From NCBI RefSeq assembly GCF_023511815.1, contig NZ_JAIMAV010000010.1:1-57348 (forward strand): a stretch of 57,348 nucleotides of DNA, in the 5' to 3' direction. The position numbers and the translations under genes are program-made. Below are positions 40,734-47,721 of the stretch, piece after piece. Positions within the stretch are counted from its first letter, which is position 1; each line of letters begins with the position of its first letter. Below the pieces are notes generated by a model. It was not told where the DNA came from and made no database searches. It worked only from the letters and a program-made list of their open reading frames with translations. The stretch is from Alicyclobacillus sp. (GTDB lineage: Bacteria > Bacillota > Bacilli > Alicyclobacillales > Alicyclobacillaceae).

Positions 40734-41903
40734 GTGGACAGTGTGTGGATGCCGGCCGGGATCTGGATGGCGATGGCGATGGCGGCCGGTCTGGTGTCGG
40801 CGCGGATCGGATTGTCCGTGGCGTTGGTCGAAATTGTCGTCGGCGTGATTGCCGGCAACACGGCTCATCTGGCGGTTCAACCCTGGATGAACATCATCGC
40901 GGGATTCGGGTCGGTTCTGTTGACGTTTTTGGCGGGCGCCGAGATTGACCCCCAGTCTCTGCGCCGGCATGGGCGGGTGAGCGCGGCCATCGGCACCGCC
41001 TCGTTTCTGCTGCCGTTTCTCGGCGGGCTGCTGTACGCGTACTTTGTCGCGGGCTGGTCGTTCGATGCGGCCAAGTTGGCCGGCGTCGCCCTGTCGACGA
41101 CATCGGTGGCGGTGGTGTACGCGGTGATGGTGGAGACGGGTCTGAATCAGACGGATCTCGGAAAGGCCATTCTGGCGGCCTGTTTCGTCACCGATCTCGG
41201 CACCGTCCTGGCGCTGGGGCTGTTGTTTTCCGGCTTCAGCCTGTGGATGGCCGCTCTGCTGGGAGCCATGGCGGTGTCGCTGTGGGTGTTGCCCCGGTTC
41301 GTTCACGGTGCCGGGCGATGGCTGTCGAAGCCGGAGCACCTCAACAAACTGCTGACGGCCATCCTGTTTCTGTTTGGCGCCATGGCCGTCGTGGCCGGGA
41401 GCGAGCCCGTTCTGCCCGCGTACGTCATCGGGCTGGCCCTGGCCGGCGTGCTGCAACGACAGCCCCAGGCGCTCGGGCAATTGCGGTCCATCACCTTCAC
41501 GCTCCTCACTCCGTTTTACTTCCTGAAGGCGGGGCTGTTCGTGTCCCTTTCGGCCCTGTGGACCCATCTCGGGTGGATTGTGGCGTTTTTCGCCGTCAAG
41601 ATGGCGACCAAAATTCTCGCCGTCCGACCCCTCGCGGGCTGGTTCGGGTATTCCTCGCGCGCGGCCAACTACACCTCAGCCATGATGGCCACCGGCCTCA
41701 CGTTTGGCACCATCTCCTCTCTGTACGGCCTCAACCACCACATCATCACCGAGACGCAGTACACCGCGTTGGTGACGGTGGTGATCCTGAGCGCCCTCAT
41801 CCCGACCGCCGTGGCGCAGTGGTTCTTTGCACCCACGGGTGAAAAGAAGGAGTCGATGTGTTCCACCCCCGCGTCCTCCGGCGCATCCGACGGCGGTGCG
41901 TGA
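40734..41903 (+). CDS. Cation/proton antiporter, CPA2 family
   Basis: 389-aa integral membrane protein with about 11-12 helices, resembling KefB/GerN/NapA-type CPA2 exchangers (Na+ or K+ for H+). The ion-site helix reads LAACFVTDLGTVLALG, with one Asp and a preceding Thr instead of two Asp residues. TSVAVVY upstream corresponds to the unwound-helix region. No C-terminal RCK/TrkA-N domain is present. GTG at 40734 with GGAGG eight bases upstream; the long in-frame upstream extension is Arg-rich and rejected. It lies directly upstream of the fluoride riboswitch but is not preceded by one itself. Confidence 0.85.
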   Translation: MDSVWMPAGIWMAMAMAAGLVSARIGLSVALVEIVVGVIAGNTAHLAVQPWMNIIAGFGSVLLTFLAGAEIDPQSLRRHGRVSAAIGTASFLLPFLGGLLYAYFVAGWSFDAAKLAGVALSTTSVAVVYAVMVETGLNQTDLGKAILAACFVTDLGTVLALGLLFSGFSLWMAALLGAMAVSLWVLPRFVHGAGRWLSKPEHLNKLLTAILFLFGAMAVVAGSEPVLPAYVIGLALAGVLQRQPQALGQLRSITFTLLTPFYFLKAGLFVSLSALWTHLGWIVAFFAVKMATKILAVRPLAGWFGYSSRAANYTSAMMATGLTFGTISSLYGLNHHIITETQYTALVTVVILSALIPTAVAQWFFAPTGEKKESMCSTPASSGASDGGA

Positions 41904-42031
41904 CTCATCCCGCTTCGCCGGCGATCGCGGCCGATCCGGTGCCACGTCCGACAGGTGTGGACCACCTCGGCCGATTTCGTGGCATACCTTGTCCCGGGCG
42001 GGCATAGCATGGGACCATGGTGAATCGAATC

Positions 42032-42124
42032 GGCGATGGGGCTCGCCACAACCGTCTGCCCGAGCGGACTGATGGCTCCTACCCGTTGGGACCGGCGTCG
42101 CGGTTCCGGGGTAGGAGCCATTTT
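42032..42124 (+). ncRNA. Fluoride riboswitch (crcB motif) with terminator expression platform
   Basis: The aptamer (42032-42084) reads GGCGATGGGGCTCGCC, ACAACC, the hairpin GTCTG/CGGAC, then TGATGGCTCCTACCC. This is the crcB-motif layout: a GGCG/CGCC stem whose GGGGCT loop can pair with GGCTCC near the 3' end (pseudoknot, with wobbles). The 3' aptamer strand ATGGCTCCTACCC (42072-42084) is perfectly complementary over 13 bases to GGGTAGGAGCCAT (42109-42121), followed by TTTT. Ligand-stabilised aptamer and terminator are therefore mutually exclusive, which predicts an ON switch in fluoride. The controlled gene starts 15 bp later. Confidence 0.93.
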
Positions 42125-42138
42125 GGTGGAGGTGGAGG

Positions 42139-42780
42139 ATGAACAGCCAACTGATTGCACTCTCCGTGGTCAGTCTGATTGTGGCCGTGGACAACGCGCT
42201 GCTCGCGGGGATGATCCTGCCGTGGGCGCCGGGCTCGCAGAAACCGGTGATCGTCACCGCCGCCGGGATTCTGCTCGGGATGACGCAGATCGGGATGGCC
42301 ATCGGGGTGGGGCACCTGATGGCCCACGCATCCTTTCGCATCGGCGCCGGGATCGTCCTGATCTGGATGTGCGCCAGGACGCTGTCCATGGTGCCGGCCT
42401 CGCACCGGGGATGCTCGCTGTGGGGGCACGTGTGGCGGGTCTACTTCTTCACCCTGTTCGGGAACCTGGACAACATGATCTGGCTCGGCAGTGAACTGAA
42501 GGGCAACGACCTGTGGCTGGTGTTCTTCTCCCTCGCGACCATCCCGCTGTTCATCGTGGTGGCCGTCTTTCTCGCCGAACAATGCGAACGCCACCGCTGG
42601 ATTCTGGTGGTTGGCGCCGGTATGATGGCCTGGGCAGCGTCTGGCCTGTTCGTACCACGCTCGGTCTGGCCGGTGACGGTGTGGGGGGTGGTGTTCCCGC
42701 TCGAGCGGGTGGTGATTGCCCTCTCCATCCTCGGCGTGGGGTTTGTCTGGCGATGGTGGACGGTGGTCCGAGGGGCCTGA
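42139..42780 (+). CDS. TerC/LysE-superfamily-like membrane protein under fluoride riboswitch control
   Basis: 213-aa membrane protein with about seven helices. Helix 1 contains VAVDNALLAGMI (D18-N19), and a second Asp-Asn pair occurs at D111-N112 (GNLDNMIWLG). Paired DN motifs in membrane helices are typical of TerC-type and related divalent-cation or small-ion exporters. ATG at 42139, RBS GGAGG six bases upstream. It is not CrcB/Fluc (no GxxxR-type short four-helix protein) and not a CLC. Its riboswitch implies a role in fluoride stress, either direct export or metal/ion homeostasis. Family assignment is moderate. Confidence 0.75.
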   Translation: MNSQLIALSVVSLIVAVDNALLAGMILPWAPGSQKPVIVTAAGILLGMTQIGMAIGVGHLMAHASFRIGAGIVLIWMCARTLSMVPASHRGCSLWGHVWRVYFFTLFGNLDNMIWLGSELKGNDLWLVFFSLATIPLFIVVAVFLAEQCERHRWILVVGAGMMAWAASGLFVPRSVWPVTVWGVVFPLERVVIALSILGVGFVWRWWTVVRGA

Positions 42781-42904
42781 CCGAGGACGGGCGAACGCGC
42801 CGGGCGGGCGTTGGCCAGGGCGGAGATTGAAGGAGAGAACGATATGCATAAGGAGCCTTCCCGAACCCATCCTGAAAGAAGATGGGTTTGGGGAGGCGAA
42901 GGCG

Positions 42905-44536
42905 TTGAAGACCGATTGGGAGGTAAAACCGGACAAGCGGGAGACGGCCGTGGACATCAGCCCGTTTGAATTGAAGAACCGCCTGCTTGAGCTGGCCCAG
43001 GGCCATCAGAAAAAGAGCACCCGGGTCCTGCTCGACGCGGGCCGCGGAAACCCGAACTGGGTGGCCGCGACGCCGCGCGAGGCGTTTTTTGCCCTCGGTC
43101 AGTTCGCCATGACCGAGTGCCGGCGCGTCTGGGATGAGGGCGATCTCGCCGGCAAGCCGCGCCGCGGCGGCATGGGAGAACGCTTTCGCGCGTTTGTCGA
43201 AGCCCACCCGGACCTGCCCGGCATCCGGTTGCTGGAGCGGATCGTCCGGTGGGGAGAGGAACGCTGCGGTTTCAGCGCGGATGCGTGGCTGTACGAGCTC
43301 GTCGACGGCATCGTCGGAGATAACTATCCGACGCCGGATCGCATCCTCACGCGGGTCGAGACCGTCCTGAACCAGTATCTCATCCGGGAACTGTGCCGTG
43401 GGGATGCCAGCCTCGGCCCGTTTGACCTGTTTGCGACTGAAGGCGGCACCGCCGCGATGTGCTACCTGTTCGACACGCTGCAGGCCAACCGCCTGCTCGG
43501 CCGCGGCGACCGCATCGCCATCGGAGTGCCCATCTTCCCGCCGTATATCGAGATCCCGCAACTGCACCGATACGACTTCGATGTGGTGGAGATCCGCGCC
43601 ACCGGCGTGGACGCGGAGGGACGGCACACCTGGCAGTATCCGCCGGAAGAGGTGGAGAAGCTGGCCGACCCGTCCATTCAGGCGTTCTTTCTCGTCCATC
43701 CGAGCAATCCGCCCTCGGTCGCGATGGATCCTGGGACGATGGACCGGATCCGGGAGATCGTCCTCACCAAAAACCCGGACCTCATGATCATCACCGATGA
43801 CGTGTACGCCACGTTTGTGGACGGATTTCAATCCCTGCTGGCGGCGCTGCCGCACAACACGGCATGTGTGTATTCGCTCTCCAAGTACTTCGGCGTCACG
43901 GGGTGGCGGCTCGGGGTCATCGCGGTGCATCGGGACAACGTGTTCGATCGCCGCCTGAACCGGCATCCCCCGCACATCCGGCGGGAGCTGGCGGACCGGT
44001 ATCGCTCCATCACGCCCCACGTGGACGAGCTTCGGTTCATCGACCGGCTGGTCGCGGACAGCCGCCAGGTGGCGCTCAACCACACCGCGGGGCTCTCGAC
44101 ACCGCAGCAGGTGCAGATGGCCCTGATGGCGGTGTTCGCCCTGCTCGACGAGGAGAACGCCTACAAGCGGTTGACCCAGACCATCTGCCAGCGGCGAATG
44201 CGCCTTTTGTACGAGGGATTGGGCCTGCCGGAGCCGCGCCTTCCGCATGACGCGGATTATTACACCGAGTTCGATCTCGAGGAGTGGGCGCTCCGGCACT
44301 ACGGGGAGGCGTTCACCGCCCACCTGACGTCCCGCCACTCTCCGCTCGAGGTGTTGTACCGGCTGGCGGAGCGGTCCGCCATCGTGCTGCTGCCGGGCGG
44401 CGGATTTCACGGTCCGAAATGGTCGGTGCGCGTGTCTCTTGCGAATCTGGACGACGACGCCTACCGGACCATCGGCCGCGCGCTGCACGACGTCCTGGAG
44501 GCGTTCGTCGAGGAGTGGCGACACCGGGGGGAATAG
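42905..44536 (+). CDS. Bifunctional aspartate aminotransferase / aspartate 4-decarboxylase
   Basis: PLP enzyme converting aspartate to alanine and CO2 (AspD/AsdA type); 543 aa, the family length. It has the family-specific LSPFELK-like ISPFELKNRLLELA near the N-terminus, GNYYPTPDR-like DNYPTPDRIL, and the PLP lysine K327 in SLSKYFGVTGWRLGV. The TTG at 42905, eight bases after GGGGAGG, is chosen. Aspartate decarboxylation consumes protons and can support acid resistance, which fits an acidophile. It is followed by a hairpin and a convergent small gene. Confidence 0.85.
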   Translation: MKTDWEVKPDKRETAVDISPFELKNRLLELAQGHQKKSTRVLLDAGRGNPNWVAATPREAFFALGQFAMTECRRVWDEGDLAGKPRRGGMGERFRAFVEAHPDLPGIRLLERIVRWGEERCGFSADAWLYELVDGIVGDNYPTPDRILTRVETVLNQYLIRELCRGDASLGPFDLFATEGGTAAMCYLFDTLQANRLLGRGDRIAIGVPIFPPYIEIPQLHRYDFDVVEIRATGVDAEGRHTWQYPPEEVEKLADPSIQAFFLVHPSNPPSVAMDPGTMDRIREIVLTKNPDLMIITDDVYATFVDGFQSLLAALPHNTACVYSLSKYFGVTGWRLGVIAVHRDNVFDRRLNRHPPHIRRELADRYRSITPHVDELRFIDRLVADSRQVALNHTAGLSTPQQVQMALMAVFALLDEENAYKRLTQTICQRRMRLLYEGLGLPEPRLPHDADYYTEFDLEEWALRHYGEAFTAHLTSRHSPLEVLYRLAERSAIVLLPGGGFHGPKWSVRVSLANLDDDAYRTIGRALHDVLEAFVEEWRHRGE

Positions 44537-44542
44537 AAAGGC

Positions 44543-44574
44543 GACGGGCGCCGCGGGGGAACGCGGCGCCCGTC
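44543..44574. terminator. Strong hairpin between convergent genes (bidirectional terminator candidate)
   Basis: GACGGGCGCCGCG (44543-44555), 6-base loop, CGCGGCGCCCGTC (44562-44574): a perfect 13-bp stem. U-tracts are poor on both strands (only CTTTCTATT leftward), so it may act with Rho or as an end-protecting structure. Confidence 0.6.
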
Positions 44575-44578
44575 ACAT

Positions 44579-44752
44579 TCATGGGCGTGGTTTGGCGGAA
44601 TCGTGGTGATAGGCGACGAGCACAATCTCCTCCGCGGCTTCGGCGCTCAGCTGGCGCTCCAGATCCCGGATGCGCTCCACCAACTCGGGACGCAGTGGGG
44701 CGGGGCGAAATTCGTTGGCTCCCGCAGGTCGGCGTTCGTTCACACGGGCCAC
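44579..44752 (-). CDS. Small hypothetical protein (57 aa)
   Basis: Not recognised. GTG at 44752 is five bases after AGGAGG, and the frame ends in TGA at 44579. The product has a basic N-terminus (ARVNERRPAGANEFRP), then a charged amphipathic helix RPELVERIRDLERQLSAEAA and a short strand EEIVLVAYHHD. It is downstream of the patatin-like gene on the same strand (113 bp gap), and probably cotranscribed with it. The strong RBS supports reality. Confidence 0.6.
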   Translation of the reverse strand: MARVNERRPAGANEFRPAPLRPELVERIRDLERQLSAEAAEEIVLVAYHHDSAKPRP

Positions 44753-44865
44753 CTCCACCTCCTGTTATGGCCCGGAACTCCGTCAATTATTCCCAGCCCC
44801 ATTCTCCGCGCGTTCGGCTTTTCATGCGGTTCGGCCCTTCCGTTCATCGGCGCAGCGGGTGGCCT

Positions 44866-45795
44866 TCATGGACAGGATGGGCCGTTCGAATCGTCGCCGG
44901 CACGGGCGAGAAACGCCCGGATGGAATGCCGTTGCTGCCACACGCTTTCCCGGGCCATGTCGGCGTTGGTGACCAGCCCGCGCCGGCTCCACCAGTGGAC
45001 CGGACCGTACGCGGGCTTGAGCGCCAACACATCCGAACCCGCGGTGTCCGCCTCGACCGACTCCTGCAGCATCACGTCGATGGATCGGCGCAGGACCTGG
45101 AAGACGGAATCGGGCCGCCAGGGCCGGTGGAGGCGGTGCAGGTTCACGGCCAGGATGTGTGTGCATCCGGCCTCGCGGAGGACGCGGACCGGCACCAGGT
45201 CGCGCAGCCCGCCGTCCACGAGCACCCAGTTTCCCATGCGCACCGGGGTGACGACGCCGGGGATGGCGCAGCTCGCGAGCAGGGCCCGGGAGAGATCGCC
45301 GGGATGGGTCGCCACGCCCCGACGGCACAAATCGATCCAGGTGCTGAAGACCACCGGGGTTCCACTGACGAGATCCGTGGCGACAACGGCGTACGGGAGA
45401 CATGCAGCCCGGCCGCGCAACAGCCTGGCCAGGTATCGTTGCAGGCGCCGCCCCGCGAAGAGTCCGGGCGCCACCCAGTCCTCATCCGCACACCACCTTC
45501 CGGCCGTGGCGCGCCAGAGGGCCCGGGTGGCGGGAAAGGCGTAGTCGAACAGGCGCATCCCGGGGAAGCGCCGGATGAGATCCCGGCATGCGCCCGGGCC
45601 GTATCCGTGGGCGTACAGAGCCGCCATCACGGCGCCGGCGCTGGTGCCCGCGACCATATCCGGGACGACGCCCATCCGGTGCAGGGCTTCCAGCACGCCG
45701 ACGTGGACGGTGACCAGCAGCTCCCCGCCGCACAGGGCCAGGCCAACACGGCGGGGACCGGTCTTCACCCGCGCGGTGAGACGGGGCGGATTCAT
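44866..45795 (-). CDS. Patatin-like phospholipase/acyl hydrolase
   Basis: 309-aa patatin-fold enzyme with a Ser-Asp dyad: nucleophile S52 in GTSAG (GxSxG) and the Asp in VLVDGGLRD (DGG). The oxyanion region reads LALCGGELLVTVHVGVLEAL; the usual Arg/Lys after the glycines (GGxxRG) is replaced by Glu-Leu-Leu, which is unusual. No signal peptide is visible, suggesting a cytoplasmic or peripheral role in lipid turnover. ATG at 45795, eight bases after GGGAGG. It runs leftward, divergent from the MFS gene. Confidence 0.85.
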   Translation of the reverse strand: MNPPRLTARVKTGPRRVGLALCGGELLVTVHVGVLEALHRMGVVPDMVAGTSAGAVMAALYAHGYGPGACRDLIRRFPGMRLFDYAFPATRALWRATAGRWCADEDWVAPGLFAGRRLQRYLARLLRGRAACLPYAVVATDLVSGTPVVFSTWIDLCRRGVATHPGDLSRALLASCAIPGVVTPVRMGNWVLVDGGLRDLVPVRVLREAGCTHILAVNLHRLHRPWRPDSVFQVLRRSIDVMLQESVEADTAGSDVLALKPAYGPVHWWSRRGLVTNADMARESVWQQRHSIRAFLARAGDDSNGPSCP

Positions 45796-45958
45796 GGACT
45801 GCGCCTCCCATTGAACGTTGAATGCACGGGGTTGGATCACCCTATGCGTCCTGTGGGCGGCTGGGTTCCACGGTTTGGCGGCGCGGCCGGCGAGACGGTA
45901 TCATAGGAGCGTTCGGCCGGAGCCTCCATGGCCCGGCCGGTGGTGGGGAGGGATCTGC

Positions 45959-47365
45959 GTGCGGGGAAACCGCCATCTCATGCTGTTCACCCTCGCGCTC
46001 GGGATGCTGCTCAATCCGCTCAACTCGTCCATGATCTCCGTGGCCATCGCCCGGTTTCAGGACCTGTATCACCTCAGTTTTGAACAGGTGTCCTGGATCA
46101 TCTCGACCTACTATCTGGCCAGCGGCATCGGCCAGCCGGTGATGGGAAAGTTGGCGGATCTCGCGGGCGCCAGGCGGATGTTCCTGATCGGCCTTTTCGT
46201 GGTGGCGGTCTCCTGTTCGCTCGCCCCGTTTTCCCCATCGTTCGCGTGGCTCATCGCGTTTCGCATCCTCCAGGCCCTCGGCACCAGCGCCATCTACCCG
46301 TCCGGCATGGCCATTGTGCGGCGAACGGTGACGGACGGCCAGGCGCGCGCCCTCGCCTTTTTGGCGGTGTTCTCCTCCGGGTCGGCCGCTTTCGGGCCGA
46401 CGGTGGGCGGCCTGCTCCTGCACTGGCGCGACTGGCCCGCGCTCTTTCTCGTCAATTTCCCGTTCCTCATCGCGGCCTTCGCGCTCGGTCTCGCGATATT
46501 GCCCGGGCGAAACCGGCAGCCCGGCGGGGCAACCGAGACGGAGCGGGCGGTGGAGACAGCCCCTGCGGGAACGCCGCACCAAGCGGCGGACCTGATTCGC
46601 GCCATCGATCCGGTCGGCGCCGCCCTGTTTGGCATCGGCATTGTCGGAATCCTGATGTTCCTCCTGTCGTTTCGCACCGGCATTCGCTGGGGTGCCGGCG
46701 GAGTTGGCGTGGCGGCGCTCGCCCTCATGACCATCTGGGAGCTGAAGGTGGAGCGGCCCTTCATCCACCTGCGCGTGTTCGCGCGCAATCCCACGTTCAC
46801 CTGGGTGCACGTGCAGTTTGTCGTCGTCAACGTGATCTTTTACAGCATCTTTTTCGGCATCCCGACCTATCTCCAGGAGGTTCGCCACTTCGACGCGCGC
46901 ACCACGGGGTTTCTGATGCTGGCGTTGGCCGGATTCGGCGTGGTGATCTCGCCGCTGGCCGGTCGGTGGATTGACCGCAGCGGGTCGCGCCCGGCGCTGG
47001 TGACGGCGGGGGGCGTCATGTTGATCGGCTCGTTGTTGCTGACCACCCTGCACGCGACGTCGCCCATGGGGTGGCTGGTCGTGGTCTTCTCGGTGCTGGG
47101 GTTGTCGAACGGCTTCAACAACGTGGGGCTGCAGGCGGCGTTGTTCGAGAGCGCGCCGCCCGAGATCATCGGCGCCGCGTCGGGGCTGTTCATGACCGCT
47201 CGGTATCTGGGGACCATCGGATCGTCCGCGCTGCTCGGCCTGGTGTTCGGCGCCACGCCGACCACGGGGCGGCTGCGCCTGCTCGGGGGATTGCTCGCGG
47301 TGCTCGCCCTGGCGGTGCTGTGGATGAGCCTGCGGCTGCCCCGCCGGGGGGATGGCAGGCGGTAG
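45959..47365 (+). CDS. MFS drug exporter, DHA2-type
   Basis: 468-aa major facilitator transporter, probably 14 helices (DHA2/EmrB-like proton antiporter). Typical elements are LNPLNSSMISVAIARF in helix 1, GKLADLAGARRMFLIG (motif A) and the RILQALGTSAIYPSGMAIV region. GTG at 45959 is seven bases after GGGGAGG; an upstream Arg/Trp-rich extension is rejected. The substrate cannot be predicted. It is divergent from the patatin gene. Confidence 0.88.
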   Translation: MRGNRHLMLFTLALGMLLNPLNSSMISVAIARFQDLYHLSFEQVSWIISTYYLASGIGQPVMGKLADLAGARRMFLIGLFVVAVSCSLAPFSPSFAWLIAFRILQALGTSAIYPSGMAIVRRTVTDGQARALAFLAVFSSGSAAFGPTVGGLLLHWRDWPALFLVNFPFLIAAFALGLAILPGRNRQPGGATETERAVETAPAGTPHQAADLIRAIDPVGAALFGIGIVGILMFLLSFRTGIRWGAGGVGVAALALMTIWELKVERPFIHLRVFARNPTFTWVHVQFVVVNVIFYSIFFGIPTYLQEVRHFDARTTGFLMLALAGFGVVISPLAGRWIDRSGSRPALVTAGGVMLIGSLLLTTLHATSPMGWLVVVFSVLGLSNGFNNVGLQAALFESAPPEIIGAASGLFMTARYLGTIGSSALLGLVFGATPTTGRLRLLGGLLAVLALAVLWMSLRLPRRGDGRR

Positions 47366-47390
47366 CCCGAAAACGTCCGGTGCGCGACCA

Positions 47391-47419
47391 TTGACATCCC
47401 GCGAGGTTCTGTCTAAACT
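47391..47419 (+). promoter_or_regulatory. Promoter of the metH operon
   Basis: TTGACA (47391-47396, perfect -35), 17-bp spacer, TAAACT (47414-47419). It is about 30 bp upstream of the SAM-I riboswitch. Confidence 0.75.
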
Positions 47420-47448
47420 AGTCCTAAATTTCATAGCGGCTCACGTGA

Positions 47449-47650
47449 TTCTTATCGAGAGAAGCTGAGGGACTGACCCTGTGACGCTTCGGCAACCAGC
47501 ATGCGGACCGCCCGTGTCGGGATGGTCGGCTGCCCGGTGCCAATTTCAGAGGATCGCACACGCGGATCCGAAGATGAGAAGCATGTAGCATCGCGAGGTT
47601 TTTGGCAGATGCCATGTGCCCTTCTCTCCGGTGAGAAGGGCTTTTCATTT
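47449..47650 (+). ncRNA. SAM-I (S-box) riboswitch and terminator
   Basis: The aptamer (about 47449-47582) has the hallmark TTCTTATCGAGAGAAG, GAGGGACTG, GCTTCGGCAACC, GGTGCCAATTTC and closing GAAGATGAGAAG. The expression platform ends with GCCCTTCTC (47618-47626) / GAGAAGGGC (47633-47641) plus TTTTCATTT. The closing GAGAAG of the aptamer competes for CTTCTC of the terminator stem. High SAM would end transcription before metH. Confidence 0.97.
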
Positions 47651-47721
47651 CCCCGGCGGCCGTGGACGGCCGTGGCCGCGATTTCACCGCATCGTGTTGA
47701 CAGACAAAGGGGGGTGGCGCA

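Noticed and set aside
42032-42124. yybP-ykoY manganese riboswitch in front of the TerC-like gene
   Set aside because: This was the first guess because TerC-family genes often carry it, but the GGGGAGUAG signature is absent and the sequence fits the fluoride aptamer throughout.
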